Below are positions 9,682-21,739 of a stretch of DNA of 64,000 nucleotides, piece by piece. The position numbers were made by a program, and so were the translations under genes. How positions within the stretch are numbered: position 1 is the first letter of the stretch; every line of letters starts with the position of its first letter. Under the pieces are notes generated by a model that saw only the letters and a list, made by a program, of their open reading frames with translations, searched no databases and was not told the DNA's origin. This DNA is from Mikania micrantha (Eukaryota; Streptophyta; Magnoliopsida; Asterales; Asteraceae): positions 28,839,415-28,903,414 of the forward strand of contig CM018694.1 of NCBI GenBank assembly GCA_009363875.1, read 5' to 3'.

Positions 9682-10452
9682 CTACTTCCATTGTGGTATC
9701 TCTGGTTGTTCCAACAAACCCGAAGGTTTGTGGTGATCTGCTTTGACCTTGGCACATGTGATGCATTTGCCAACATAAGTGGCAACATCTTTCTTCATTC
9801 CCGGCCACCAATAAAACAACCTAAGATCTTGGTACATCTTATTGGCACTAGGGTGAACAGAGTAACGTGTCTTGTGTGCCTCGTCAAGTATAAGTGTTCG
9901 AAGTTCCTTTACTGCCGGGATCCAAACACGATCCAGATAGTAGATAACTCCATCTTGTTTTGTCTTGAAATGTTTCTCGGCTCCACAATCGAGCTCTCGT
10001 TTCAAATTGTCTCTTGCCTCTGCTTCTTGTTGTGCGTGTATGATTTGATCTTTTAGAATTGTTTGCATTGTCATTCCCATTGCTCGAACGCGCAAGGGTT
10101 TGACTCTTTCCTTCCGACTCAGAGCATCTGCAACAACATTTGCTTTTCCCGGATGGTATTTGATCACACCATCGTAATCTTTCAGGAGCTCAACCCAACA
10201 TCTTTGTCTCATGTTAAGCTCCTTCTGATCAAATATGTGCTGTAGACTCTTGTGATCTGTGAAGATTGTGCACTTCGTACCATACAGGTAATGTCTCCAA
10301 ATCTTTAAAGCAAATACAATAGCTCCCAGTTCTAAATCATGTGTTGTGTAATTCTTCTCGTGTACTTTCAGCTGTCGTGAGGCATAAGCAATGACTTTGT
10401 CTCGTTGCATTAAAACACATCCGAGTCCTTGATGGGAAGCGTCACAATACAC
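9682..10452 (-). pseudogene. Gy1 RNase H and integrase zinc-binding region (minus strand)
   Basis: A 256-residue open frame. The RNase H part starts YCDASHQGLGCVLMQ, has LELGAIVFALKIWRHYLYG and TDHKSLQHIFDQKELNMRQ, and ends near ADALSRK. It is followed by a linker and the integrase zinc finger: HKTRYSVHP...KMYQDL...WWPGMKKDVATYVGKCITCAKVK (HHCC type). The frame stops at 9682 where WKWEQ would be expected; the second Trp codon reads TAG, consistent with a G-to-A change. Confidence 0.87.
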
Positions 10453-10456
10453 TACG

Positions 10457-11580
10457 AAGTCATCATTGCCTTATGGGAGTGTTAAGATAGGAGCGTTGCA
10501 CAATCTTTGTTTCAATGTCTGGAATGCCTCTTCTTGTTTCTGTGTCCACACAAAAGGTTCACTCTTCTGTGTGAGTTTGGTGAGAGGCAAGGCTATCTTA
10601 GAGAAATTTGAAATGAATCTCCTGTAATAACCTGCCAATCCCAAGAATGATCTAATTTATGTTGGTGTCGTGGGCACATCCCAGTTCTTGATTGCTTCTA
10701 TCTTGGCAGGATCCACATGAATACCATTACTGTTAATCACGTGACCCAAGAACTGAACTTCCCTTAGCCAGAATTCACACTTGGAGAATTTGGCATAAAG
10801 TCGTTCGTCTTTCAGGAGTTCCAGAACTGTCCTGATATGTTGTTCATGTTCTTCTTTGCTTCTTGAATAGATCAGTATATCATCAATAAAGACGATAACA
10901 AACTGATCTAAGTACGGCTTGCACACCCGGTTCATTAGATCCATGAACACTGCCGGTGCGTTGGTCAATCCGAATGGCATCACCATAAATTCGTAGTGAC
11001 CATATCAGGTACGAAAGGTCATCTTTTGTATGTCTTCCTCTTGAATCCGGAGCTGATGATAACCTGATCGCAGGTCTATCTTTGAGAAGTATTGTGCTCC
11101 CTGTAATTGATCAAACAAATCATTAATCCTCGGTAACGGGTACCGATTCTTGATGGTAAGTTTGTTGAGCTCTCTATAATCGATGCACATTCTAAACAAT
11201 CCATCCTTCTTCTTCACAAAAAGAACCGGAGCTCCCCACGGGGAAAAGTTCGGTCGGATGAATCCTTTGTCGAGTAGCTCTTGTAATTGATTGGACAACT
11301 CCTGCATTTCTGATGGTGCAAGCCTGTAAGGAGACTTAGCTACAGGAGTCGCTCCCGGAATCAAATCGATTCGAAACTGCACCGATCTCTCGGGTGGCAG
11401 TCCCGGTAAGTCATCCGGAAACACGTCCGCATAGTCTTTCACAACTGGTACATCTTGAATCTTGATTGCTTTCTTGTCTTTCTCTACCACATGAGCTAGA
11501 AATGCAACACATTGTTTTCTGAGATACTTTCGAGCCTTCATGCACGATATTATCTTGACACTGCGTTTCTCTTGATCTCC
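10457..11580 (-). pseudogene. Gy1 reverse transcriptase (minus strand), three stops
   Basis: From the right: ARKYLRKQCVAFLAHV, DVFPDDLPGLPPER, FIRPNFSPWGAPVLFVKKKD, MCIDYRELNKLTIKNRYPLP, KIDLRSGYHQLRI, then a stop at 11005 where an Arg codon is expected. It continues in MPFGLTNAPAVFMDLMN, the catalytic FIDDILIYS, KFSKCEFWLREVQFLGH, a stop near 10657 and a further stop just before the RNase H (near 10468). Several stops fit C-to-T changes (CGA to TGA, CAA to TAA). Role: copies element RNA into DNA. Confidence 0.88.
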
Positions 11581-11586
11581 ATGAAT

Positions 11587-11943
11587 TTACAAAATCTGAT
11601 CGTTCTCCACTGGAATGCGTAGTAACTTCTCGGAACAGATGAACTCAACTCGATTAAGAGATAGCCATTCCATTCCGATGGTGACATCGAAACTGTCCAG
11701 CTCCATCGGTATTAAGTCGATGGAAAATGTGTGATTACCAAGTGTTAGTGGGCAATTCCTAAGTATTGTGTCTACTATGATCTGTTTGCCGTTTGCTATC
11801 TCAATAGTATAAGGGGAGTCTAAAGATTCCTCCACATGATTAAGATGGCATACAAAGTCGGCCGAGATAAAACTCTGATCCGCACCAGTGTCAAATAATA
11901 TGGATGCATAAAAGTCAGATAGAAGAAATGTACCCGTAAACAC
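11587..11943 (-). pseudogene. Gy1 aspartic protease (minus strand)
   Basis: The frame includes LFDTGADQSFIS (active-site DTGA), IDLIPMELDSFDVTIGMEWLS and a C-terminal stop near 11587. Role: cleaves the gag-pol polyprotein. It is in line with gag: the stop between them (near 11956) stands where a family Arg codon is expected (CGA to TGA). Confidence 0.85.
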
Positions 11944-11955
11944 ATTCGGGTCCTG

Positions 11956-13232
11956 TCAAGCTACAGCTGCTCCGATCTGAAAGGCTCTACCTCTAGCTGC
12001 CGGAGCCCTTTGTTGATTTCTCTTGGGACAATCCCTAGAGAAGTGTCCAGGCTCGCCACAATTGTAGCAAGACTTGTGATCAGCTGCAGTAGTAGCAGCA
12101 GTAGTGGCTGCATTGTTGTTTCGATTCGGAGCCCCCGTGCTCCTACAGTTGTTGGCCCAGTGACCAAACTTCCCACAGTTTGTGCATTTCCTGCACTGGG
12201 TGTTTGGTAAGTGATGATACTGGCAGGTGTTGCACAAAGCTGCTGTGCCAGTGTAGGGCCGCTTGACTTGTAGTGGTGGTGCTTGGTTGGCCATCGGTGC
12301 TTGGGTGGTCGCAGCAAAGTTCTTGACCACCTTTTGTTTCTTAGCCGGCCGTTTATCCGGCTTCCTTGAACTCCCAGCCTTGGCTTCAGTTTCTTTCTTC
12401 AATGCCCCGGAGGCAACCATCACATCTGTCAATGTTGCCGACAATGTGACAGCCATCTCCATGGTAGTAGATGGGCAGATATCACATGCCCTTGGATACA
12501 AGACGGTAATTCACCAACATACCGCTCTATCCTCTTCTCAAGTGTTGGCACCACGTCCGGTGCCAGTGTAGCCAACTCGTGGAATCGGGTGGTGTAGGCC
12601 AGATGCCCAGCACCAATCATAACCAGGCTGAGCAACTCAGTTTCAACCTTCTTGAGTTCATTTCTCGGGCAAAACTCTGCCCTCAACATCGCCTTAAAAT
12701 CATCCCAAGGCATGGACAGAGCCTCATCTCTGCCCCTAGTCTGGACATGAGCGTTCCACCAAGTTAACGCTCGTTTGTGGAATGAACCAGCAGTATATCT
12801 CACCTTATGTTGATCAGGACAGCCACTAATGTCAAGAGTTGTTTCCATCTTCTCGATCAACTGGATCAATCCGACGGCTCCTTCACTGCCACTGAAACTC
12901 GGTGGCTTGCATCCTACAAAATTTTTGTAGGAGTAGTCCTGATGATGTCTGGTGTTGTCGCTGCCTTCTCCAGATGAGTTGGCAACGTTGTTGCTGTTAA
13001 TGTTGTTAATCCGGTTCATCATCTCTAGGATCACATCCCTCAGTTGACTGGTCAGCAGTGTGGCCAGTGCAATGGTAGCGGGATCCAACTCATGGACTAG
13101 TGGTGGCGGAGGAGGAGGTGGAGGTGGTTGTACATGAGAATCAGATGGTGATGGTTTTGAGGAATGTGGAGCTGAATCATGTGGTGGTGGTGGCAGTAAA
13201 GCTGGTTGTCTTCTTGGCGGCATTCTGATCAT
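11956..13232 (-). pseudogene. Gy1 gag with two zinc knuckles (minus strand), frameshifted
   Basis: The start at 13232 (MIRMPPRRQP) opens a Pro-rich N-terminus with a nine-proline run, then the retrotransposon-gag domain (KPPSFSGSEGAVGLIQLIEKME, LTWWNAHVQTRG, FCPRNELKKVE, YTTRFHELATLAP). The frame shifts near 12490 and continues in the frame open to 11956, which carries CTNCGKFGHWANNC and CYNCGEPGHFSRDC, two CCHC knuckles that bind element RNA. Gag forms the particle and packages RNA. It lies about 150 nt after the primer-binding site. Confidence 0.87.
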
Positions 13233-13383
13233 AACCGAAAGAAAATCGGTTAGTGCAGTGATCAGATGCAGAAGACATATGCAAATAGAATCCTATGTGA
13301 CATGATTTCAACATAAGGGTCCCTAGGTTATAGTCTAGGCCAAACTGTTTAAGTAATATGACCTATATTTCTCTATAACCATG

Positions 13384-13395
13384 GCTCTGATACGA
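13384..13395 (-). promoter_or_regulatory. Primer-binding site of Gy1
   Basis: The minus strand reads TCGTATCAGAGCCATGG three bases after the LTR end. It matches the usual plant initiator-tRNA-Met site TGGTATCAGAGC except at one base. Confidence 0.85.
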
Positions 13396-13759
13396 ATCTG
13401 TCACACACCGAGCCGGCGGGCTGGATCGACTTTCCCGTCGGGCAGAAGCTTCCCGGGGCGCGATATCGTTTGATAATCGATATGATCAGATTGTTTACAT
13501 AGCACATGATAAATAAATGAGAAATGCTAACATGACAATGAAATAGAATTACAAAGTTAAATTACATTGTTTCCTCATAATTTAACTAAGTAAATATAAT
13601 CAAAAGAATCAATGAGTTCATATCTTGTATCTGTACAAGATATACAAAATATGATTCATTGTTTTGTCATCCAAAAGTATGCAACACAAAAGTAGCTAGG
13701 CCTTCTTAAAGTCCACTAGCTATGTCCCTATAATCCTGGTGACTAAACCTGTTCGTCAC

Positions 13760-15427
13760 CTGAGAAAAACATGCATTTAAACAAAGTCAACACTAGGTTG
13801 GTGAGTTCATAAGTTTGATAATTGAAAACTTGAATTTGTTCCCATACACAATCACAATGTCATACTTGTTGTTTGTAAGTTGTTTGATTCACCCATTCAC
13901 ACAATGGTTATATTTACAAGTGATATCTCATCCTATTAGCTATGCTTATATATAGGGCATATGTAGGGGAACCAAGCCCCAGCCAACATCCCACCACATA
14001 TCTAATAGAACTTAATACCACTTGCATTACAACTATGGATTCCCATTTTCATTTCACCCGTCCGTTTGTATTCATCACCCATTGAATCATATGTAGAATA
14101 ATATAATATGAGGGATTTTGTTATCAAACCGAAGTATTGATAAACCCTCGATGTGTTAAGAAAATTAGATTAGTTTAATCTGATCGTTGATATTATTCTA
14201 TTACTTATGGGGTTAACTGTTAATCACTGTTAAACATAAGAGTGTTAGTTAACCAATTGTTATTTCTTCTCAACTTGAAGTGCATAGAGCCTAAAAGGAA
14301 TCCATTGCAATCCTCACATAATCAAATTACAATGCATCCGATTTACCTCTACCACTTTGTCTTACCGTAGGCCTCATTGAAACTGTTACTAGTAATATGA
14401 CATGAGAGAAAATAAATTTTCAGTCTACTAGTCAACATGTAACAATGGATTAATTACAATGTCAATGCAGATTAATATCACCATGTGTCGCTTTCCAGAC
14501 CCTGACTTGAGTAGCCCTGTCACCGGTCATACGTTACCGGCCAATAAATCAATACAATCAACATACTAGCCCTACAAGCTAGAGGTTTGTCAAACCTATG
14601 GTACCACTATGCTATCGTCGGTTTAGTCACGTCAAACTAACTGTTCAGCGAATTATAAAGGGTCTTACAATGATCTAACTTGAGTACATGGCACATGATT
14701 GAAATGATATAATACAGACAGTTCAATAGTAATCAATTGTATTATGTTCATCAATGTTGTTTGTTCTCAATGTTGTTACCAAAGTTAAATAAGAACTTGT
14801 CTACTTAGATTATGTTAATTGTCGTGTGAATGATGTTGTTATCATGAAGTTACATTATCATGATTATCATTCCTTGTTGTTCTATATAGTCATCATGTTG
14901 TTACTAAGCTGTGGTAAGAACTAGTCTTACTACACTTAGTCAACTCAGGTGGTGGATGATACTTGTTCCCTGTTATCTTGTAATATGTATCGAGTTGTAA
15001 GCTAAGTGTTATAAGCACTTTTCTTATATCACTTAGTTAACTCTAGTGTTGAATGATGTTATGAAGATGTGTTATCTTCATATCATTCATGTGTTTTGTT
15101 TTGTCATCATGTTCACCTGTGATTATCTCGATGTTAGTTCTTGTAAGAATAAATAAGTGTTGTAAGATATAATCTTGCAACTATGTTATTCTATTGTGTT
15201 GATGAGTTATGAAATTACATTATCATATTCATCTTATTTATCCCTGTCATATCATGTTCATACAAGCATGCATACAATGATAAATGATAATAAGTAATAC
15301 AATATTATCTAAATCAAAGTATAAGCAATATGCTAAACGCAAACTTTTAAATAAATAAAAGTTGAGCATGTTTCTCAGCCCAGAGTTTAAAATCAGTTAA
15401 GATTAGAAAAGGGGCATATGAACTCAC
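13760..15427 (-). other. Intron-like segment in Gy1 5' LTR leader
   Basis: Minus-strand donor AACAAA/GTGAGTTC followed by GCCCCTTTTC. Acceptor side: CTCACCAACCTAG, GTTGACTT, then GCATGTTTTTCTCAG/GTGAC. Length 1668. The left LTR keeps the acceptor (1090) but has lost the donor in a local deletion. Confidence 0.45.
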
Positions 15428-16919
15428 TTTGTTGTTGAAGTGGTTGACTTAGCCTAAACGAGAAATGCACGCGCTCTTTATTGTACTTGTAGTTGTGTTC
15501 ACGATCCTGTATTGATTTCATGTCGTTGTAACTTATAAGTATAACTCGTAGAGGTTTGTGTACGTGTATGTGTTAGCCCTAGAGTTGGCTAACACTTGTG
15601 AGTCTCGGTCTTGGTCATTATTCGGCCCCGTATGTCATCCTTGTAAAACTTGATTATAATATCTCTCAACTAATAATTATATTGTAAGTCTACTATGTCA
15701 CTCTTGAATTAAATAGTTAATACCTTGACGTAAAATGTTTACTTGTTTTCTATATGTGTTTTAGTCCAATTCCATCACCTTTGTAATAAAAGAAAGTTTG
15801 TATTTAAATTCCGTGTGCGTGCAACATGATTATTGATTTTTATGTGTTAGGCTAAACCATCACCCATGTGGGCCGAATTATTAATTTGGGCTGAATAAGG
15901 TTATTGGGCTGGGCCGAGTCACTAGATATCTTGGACCGAAGCAACCACAATGGGCCGCAGCCAAGAGATGGGCCGTTTAACCTTGATTCAATCGAATGTT
16001 GGTGTCGGGCTACGTGGATTAGTATGGGCCAAGAGATTGGGCTTAGACTAATCAACTGGAAGCTATAGCATCCAATCCAGCGAACCTATTGGGTTTGATT
16101 GGCTAAGGTTCGGCCATGGCTTCACATGGAGGTTTGGCTAGGTATCATGGTCGCCAGTGAAGAGGTTCGGCTGAGGGTGATAGACATTGCAGGTTCGGTG
16201 ATCATTAGGTTCGTAAGACCCTGGGTTCGCAGATGATGCAAGGTTCGCTCTAGTTGACAAAGGGTTCGTGATAACACCATTGGTTCGGCTGATGATGCAT
16301 GGTTCTTGGGTATCACATGGGTTCGACAGTAAGGTTCGCATGTGACTAGGTTCGTGATATCCTGATTCGCGGCTGAAGGTTCGGTGGATGATGATGCTCG
16401 GCCCAAGGTTCGTGGCTTTGAGGAGGGTTCGGCCAAGAACCATGCATAGGTTCGGCACTGCGAGGGTTCGGCCAGATAGCCCACTAGTTCGGCCCTTGCT
16501 TCTTGCGAACCTGTTTCAGAATCATCATCTTCATCAAGCTTGGTGCGGTCGTAGGTCTGTCCTATTGTTAGTCCCATGCGTAGGTTAGTTCCCGAGGGTG
16601 TAAAGTGTGTGTGTGTGTGTGTGAGAGTTCTAAACCGACTAGATGGTTGGGTCGAACAAGAGGAATGAAACCCTATTTTTCGAACTTTTCAAGCTCAAAT
16701 ACCTCTGATTTGGACGGAAAAATGCTCATATCTGCTGTACTTCTAGGTAGAGAAGGTCGAGAGCTTCGTTTGGACACCAAGAACACAAGATTTGGCCAAG
16801 AAACGAGCAAGTTATGGTGTTTTGAAGCTTGATTTCTAGTGTGAGAGAGGGAAACCGGGTAGAAGGTTTTAGAGAGAGAAAGAGATGAGAGAAATGAGAG
16901 AATTTCCCCTCATTTAGTC

Positions 16920-16929
16920 TTTTTATACT
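16920..16929 (-). promoter_or_regulatory. TATA box of Gy1 right LTR
   Basis: AGTATAAAAA on the minus strand. This is the copy that would drive the full-length RNA. Confidence 0.6.
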
Positions 16930-17713
16930 CCGGGATGTTCGGGTTCGTTTCGGTTTTTCGGTTTTCGTCTCCGTTGCGTTTCCGGATTGTTACGCGAGAC
17001 TATACGTATTTTAAATAAAGAATTTCTTTGGTTTATTTTTGATGAGTTTCAAAATTGTAAAACATGAAATATTATATATTCTTAACTTTATTATCGTTCG
17101 TTTCGTTTTCGTTTTCGTTTCGTCAGAACGCGTCGCCTTCGCGCGTACTCGTTCGAATCGTCACTCGAACGAACACGATGATGGTTTTGCTTTCTGATGC
17201 TTGTTTTCTACTTTTCAGTCATTATTTCAGAACGTTAAACTCACAGATATGTTTGTGTGAATCGTCACCCGCGCAAACACACTGTTTGTTCGCTATTCTG
17301 AAACAACACTGCAATTAGGTTTTTAATTGTATTTCCTCACTGACGTACTCAACTAAACGTCCTGTTTTCACATTGTTTTCGTACTGATTTGTCGGCCATC
17401 TGATTCCTGTCATCTATGGATATCAGATCGTAACCGACTTGTTCTTGTTATTTGCATGTACACTGTTGTCTATCTTGATTCGTTGTATTAACTGTACTTA
17501 GGTTTTCACCTAAACACAAACAACTATTGTTTATCATGAGGTGTTGTACTTACGGTATTTAAGTTTTCACATAAATACGTACAACTGTTCCTTGTATTTT
17601 GAATTATGTTATCACAAACACTGTTCGTATAATGTATTTACACACAGTAAATATTGAAAGTACACATACCGTACGGACTTGCCGGACGATCAGGTACTGG
17701 ATGTCACACAAAG

Positions 17714-18985
17714 ATGCCAAGGATGACAAAGGGAAGGGCAAAGATGATGATAAAGATGGCCAAGACGCCAAGGATGACAGAGTGGATGATAATGATGTTA
17801 ACACCGGAGGTGATATGGGCCAGGGTGCCAGTTCTTCTGGTCAAAAGGATGACGAGACAGTACAGGACGCTGCAAAAGACACTAATGCTTCTGAGAATCC
17901 ACCTTCTTCGGAGAAGAAGCCTCTTGACTACTTTGATGACTTATTATCTTCCCGAGAACTTTCTTTTTGACGGATTCGGTGAAGAGCTTGGTGCAGCGGG
18001 CCTCCGAAACTTATATGCTGATGTTTCGATGGACTCTGTCTTTGATGCCGTCTGTGATCAGGAAAGGAAAGAGAAAGCTGAATCTTCTGCAGGAGCATCT
18101 ATGGACTTCTTCAAAGATCCATATGTGGACTTCTTGTATGCTCACAAGTATGGCAACCTTGAAGGGCAGGAGATCGCTCCACTGGCTAAAGTCATTGATA
18201 ACTAGTTTGACAGGCAGTGTGACTAGACTCCTACACCTACAGAGGCTCGAGGGTCATGGCTGGGAGAAATGCAAGAAGAACATCCAAAGCACACATTCAC
18301 AACATGCGACAGAGACTTGTTTGCAGTTCACAATGACAAATCAAACGTCTACTGCTGGATGTATGACAAGGACAAAGATCTTTATCTTGTGAAGTGAATG
18401 AATGGAAAGTTAGAGTATTTCAAGCAGCCGAGGGATTTCTGCTCAATGCCAAAATTCGACATCCGAAGCATCAACAACGCGATGTTCTTCAATCCCTCCA
18501 AAGACTCACAGGCCCATCTGTTCGCCAAATTCATAAAAGACCAATGTGACAGAGATTTTCCAGTGATGAAGACAGCGAAAGGATGGTGTTTTGTGTCTAC
18601 ATGTATCTTGGATCCGGTAAAGAAGGAACCGTGGATCTACTACAAATATATGCCTCCACACACTGAGAAATATATTCCTATCTCTTCACGAGCTCCAGAC
18701 AACTCCTTGGCCAACTTCATGTCTTGGTACTTTGATGAGAAGACACTTGATGCTGTCATACTCCGAAACAAGGATGATATTAAAGACATTGATATGATTC
18801 TTGATCCGATGGATCTTCTGAAGTTTGCCAAGGAGGATATGCAGAAGCTACACGAGTCACCAATCAGAGTATACGGTGACTGGGACGAAGAGGCAAAGCC
18901 ATTCATTCGTGTAGTTGCTTTTGCCATGGAGCAGAAACTTTATGCTGGAGCAGGTCCTCACTCTGTCTCACTTCCCATCGGTTGA
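17714..18985 (+). pseudogene. Co-A ORF3, 3' piece, several frame breaks
   Basis: Continues the frame cut at 728: an acidic Lys/Asp tract (KDDDKDGQDAKDD) to a stop at 17970. The sequence then moves frame (FDGFGEELGAAGLRNLYADV, to 18205), and again upstream of 18398, where CWMYDKDKDLYLVK precedes a TGA at 18395. The frame 18398-18985 holds the best preserved part: LEYFKQPRDF, AVILRNKD, ILDPMDLLKFAKEDM and a C-terminal YAGAG. These match in order the end of Co-B ORF3 (DYFKHPHDF, AVIVLCKD, IFDPMWLTNLSQKDV, HAGAD). Function unknown; conservation in two diverged copias suggests a real protein domain. Confidence 0.75.
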
Positions 18986-18997
18986 CTTCATCAGTCT

Positions 18998-19007
18998 AGG
19001 GGGAGTT
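18998..19007 (+). promoter_or_regulatory. Polypurine tract of Co-A
   Basis: CTAGGGGGAGTTTG lies just after the ORF3 stop and directly before TGTAGAGCCC. Co-B has AAGGGGGAGTT in the same place. Confidence 0.75.
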
Positions 19008-19359
19008 TGTAGAGCCCGACTAAAGACGAAGACTGACAAAGTCAACCAGAGAAGAGTTGAAGACCCGATTTTGTTATTTTCGTGTACATGTATTTCGAGT
19101 ACGATAGATTATCGAGTACTCGAACCAATTTTCATGTATAGGGTTCGAGTACGCCTAGAGTAGTATAAATAGACGTATTTTGTACTGTTCTAGGGTTCGA
19201 TTCCCGAGGCGTGCTCTTTTCGTGAACTTCACTAAATATACAAAAGTTTTCATCTTTCTTCTTGTTCTTATGATTCTATTCTGGATTCCGCACGTTATAG
19301 AGTCATTTGATGCAGAATGGAGACATAAAGCTCGGTTCTTGAGAAGATCTGGACCTACA
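19008..19359 (+). repeat. Co-A 3' LTR, about 352 bp
   Basis: Starts TGTAGAGCCC after the polypurine tract. The end is placed at GGACCTACA (19359) by likeness to the Co-B LTR end GGTCCAACA and the solo LTR end GGTCCTACA; 19363 is possible. It holds TATAAATA at 19164-19171, preceded by the palindrome TCGAGTACTCGA (19112-19123) and partial copies TTCGAGTAC (19093, 19145). The 5' LTR would lie left of the window. Confidence 0.75.
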
Positions 19360-19363
19360 AACA

Positions 19364-19930
19364 ATTAAGTCTCAAGAATTAGTAGACTTTATGGCAGATT
19401 TTAGTAGTGATATACAACCTGAATTAGACTAAAATATCCAACTCTTGGATGAAGATACCAGTGAATGGACTTTATTCACAGACGGGGCCTTTTATGTAAG
19501 AGGAACAGGATTGGGAATCATACTATTATCACCATGGGGGTGCATAATACCTCAATCTATTAGTTGTGAGTTTCAAGCAACCAATTATGAAGAAAAGTAT
19601 GAGGCTCTAATAGGAGGACTTCAATTAGCTGGGGTTATGAATATTAAATATCTCCATGTTTTTGTCAATTCCTTACTACTAGCCAACCAATTTAATGTTT
19701 CTTACACAGCAAAAGGAGATAAATTGGCAAAATACCTTGAAATAGTAAAGGAAATTGCAAGATATTTTCAAATTTTGATATCATGCAGTTCCCTAGGGAA
19801 GAAAATGTTGAAGCAGATGCATTAGAAAATCTTACTTCATCCCTAAGGATTCTTGATGGTATCAATATCCCAATCCTACATATCCTAAGTCTAGTTATAG
19901 ACATGAAAGATACGGATCAAATTCATGAAC
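19364..19930 (+). pseudogene. Tat additional RNase H domain, decayed
   Basis: The frame reads SQELVDFMADF, a stop, then WTLFTDGAFYVRGTGLGI, ATNYEEKYEALIGGLQLA and DKLAKYLEIVKEI. This is the archaeal-like RNase H found after the ordinary one in Tat/Ogre gypsies. The first Asp (FTDGA) and the Glu (KYEAL) are present. At the third catalytic place, where the family has SDSQL, this copy reads VNSLL, so the Asp is lost. A frame break near 19820 precedes an EADA-like end. Confidence 0.8.
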
Positions 19931-20159
19931 CCAAGAATATTGAGGTTTGAGATACATAATCAAATGAAATATCTTAAACTATCCCTATTAGGAATTATCT
20001 TCAAATAGGAAAAATACCTAATGAAGAAAAGAACCCTAGAGCTTTTAAAACTAAAGTATCTAGATACACAATTATCTAGGATATCTTATATAGAAAATCA
20101 GTAGCGTGGCCATACCAAAGGTGTTTGGAAAAACCTAAAAGTTTAGAAGTTTGAAAGAT

Positions 20160-21202
20160 ATCCATGACAAAAATTGTTGAAATCACACTAGGGGCAGAGC
20201 ACTATTCTCAAACATCCAAACAATGGGATATTATTGGCCCACTATGAGAAAAGATGCAATGTCTTATTCCCAGAGATGTGACACTTGTCAAAAGCATAGC
20301 AACATTCTTCATCAACTAGTTGTACCTTTATATCCGATAATCTCATCATGGCCATTTACGAATTGGGGAATGGATATAGTCGGTAAATTACCCAAAGCAC
20401 CCGGAGGAAAGGTGTGTATGCTTGCTATGACTGATTACTTCTCAAAATGGATTGAAGCTGAATCCTTCGTACTAGTTAGAGAACAAGAATTACTTAATTT
20501 ATAAAAAGAAATACCTGACAAGATTCTGGAAGTAAAGATCACTTGTGACAATTGATCTCAATTTATTGGTAAAAGGACTGTGAAATTTTGCAAAAGCTGG
20601 GGCATAAAAATGATTACTTCTACACATATCCATCCTCAAGCCAATGGACAAGGAGAATCAAGCAACAAGATCATTATTAACAATCTCAAGAAGAAGTTGG
20701 GATCCAAGAAAAGAAAGTGGGCTGAAGAACTTCCATTTGTCTTATGGGTAGATAGAACAACTACAAAAAATGCGACTGGCCAAACACCATTCTCATTAGT
20801 ATTTGGTTCCGAAGCCATACTCCCAACTGAGATGGTTATCTCTACTACAAAATCAAGTCTACAAACTTTAGAATTCAATAAAGAGACATTATCTCAGGAT
20901 CTAGATACTATTAATGAACTTAAGGATATTGCAAGAATTAGGATGGCAACATATCAATAAAAGATGGCTAAATCATACAATAGGAATATATGAATTCAAA
21001 GATTCCAAATTGGAGATTTGGTTTTAAGGAAAACATTTTAGAGTACTACTAATCCAGCTTACTGGAAACTTGTTCCAAAATAGAAAGGACCCTATATAAT
21101 TGAATCCAAAGCTGGAAAGGGGACATATAAGTTAACCAACCTGGAAGGAGAACCCCTTCCAAGGTCATGGAATGCTATTCATCTTAAAGCATACTTTATG
21201 TA
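20160..21202 (+). pseudogene. Tat integrase, decayed
   Basis: Zinc-binding part: GYYWPTMRKDAMSYSQRCDTCQKH. Core: WGMDIVGKLPKAPGG, then a stop, TCDN, another stop, then HPQANGQGESSNKII (D, D and E are all visible). C-terminal part: TGQTPFSLVFGSEAILPTE, then stops and SWNAIHLKAYF before the end near 21202. Motif wording (KAPGG, MTDYFSKWIEAE) is typical of Tat integrases. Inactive. Confidence 0.85.
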
Positions 21203-21608
21203 AGGTTTGTTGTTTTAAACTACAAAAGGTATTTATTTTAACCTTACATTTTTATTTCTAAACATTCCGATACTTTTATTCTAGCATATTCTCATTTATC
21301 TTTTGTTAAACTTTTATTTACAAAGTTACTGACTTAAGCATCGAAGGGGCATTAGGATTCCTAATTCCCACCTTTACCAAGGTTTGAGTGTTTTCTAGGT
21401 ATATTCCTGAGGATCCTCACTCAAACAAATGGAAAAAACTCAAGGCAGAGACTAATCATCTCACGCGCATACGTTTCAAGATTCCCATGGAATCTTCAAA
21501 AGTTTAGGGCTCTTGCCTCACCACTGAAATTGGGTTCATACGCCCTGCCAGTAGCACACGATTATCCTGGTATAGTTAGAGATAATGGGACCAGTGCACG
21601 CTTTAGTG
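21203..21608 (+). other. Tat 3' untranslated region
   Basis: Non-coding, with a CTGGTATAGTTAGAGATAAT GGGACCAG motif near 21566-21593. A variant of this motif returns at 47672-47700 on the far side of Gy2. Once Gy2 is ignored the two copies are about 94 bp apart, so Gy2 landed in a short tandem repeat. Confidence 0.6.
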
Positions 21609-21739
21609 GCTGATGTGACAATCCGGCATTTTCGGATTAACCCCGTTAACCGAAAGTTAACGAAATCACAAAACTCGGTGGCTGAACCTTGTAACCTAAA
21701 AGGTTCGCTGGACACTGGATCGGAAGCAAAAAGCTTATT

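Larger units (their letters stand above)
729..17708 (-). mobile_element. Gy1: Ty3-gypsy LTR retrotransposon, Tekay/Del-like, minus strand
   Basis: Two long direct repeats bound the element: 729-4890 and 13399-17708. Each reads TGTCACA...ATGTCACA on the plus strand. CAAAG flanks it at 724-728 and 17709-17713, a perfect 5-bp target duplication. On the minus strand the order is LTR, primer-binding site, gag with two zinc knuckles, protease, reverse transcriptase, RNase H, integrase with a chromodomain-like tail, polypurine tract, LTR, which is the gypsy order. LTRs above 4 kb and the WEREDxM...PHL tail fit the Tekay/Del chromovirus lineage (family knowledge, not a tree). Several stops and frameshifts make it non-autonomous. 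It is interrupted by Gy3 at 5131-8935 and sits in ORF3 of Co-A. Confidence 0.92.
13399..17708 (-). repeat. Gy1 right LTR (5' LTR of the element), 4310 bp
   Basis: The more complete copy. In sense order: TATA at 16920-16929, GTGTGTGT run near 16606-16623, CGAACC block 16510-16079, TGGGCC motifs 16050-15868, donor-like AAA/GTGAGTTC at 15427 with GCCCCTTTT, the four-unit degenerate repeat 15230-14750, and acceptor-like TTTTTCTCAG/GTGAC at 13760. The open frames of 60-150 codons inside (for example 16122-16577 minus) come from the CGAACC block and differ between the two LTRs, so I do not call them genes. Confidence 0.92.
19360..21613 (+). mobile_element. Tat-type gypsy remnant, 3' part of pol to 3' UTR
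   Basis: Coding likeness starts at once after the Co-A LTR (SQELVDFMADF), so Co-A was inserted in this element's polyprotein. RNase H, integrase and a non-coding 3' region follow. GCTGA at 21609-21613 is the target duplication of Gy2; the element resumes at 47629. Many stops mark it as the oldest layer. Confidence 0.8.

Noticed and set aside
16122..16577. 151-codon frame on the minus strand in the Gy1 right LTR
   Set aside because: Arises from the CGAACC block; the left LTR copy is only partly open (3291-3617) and no domain is seen.
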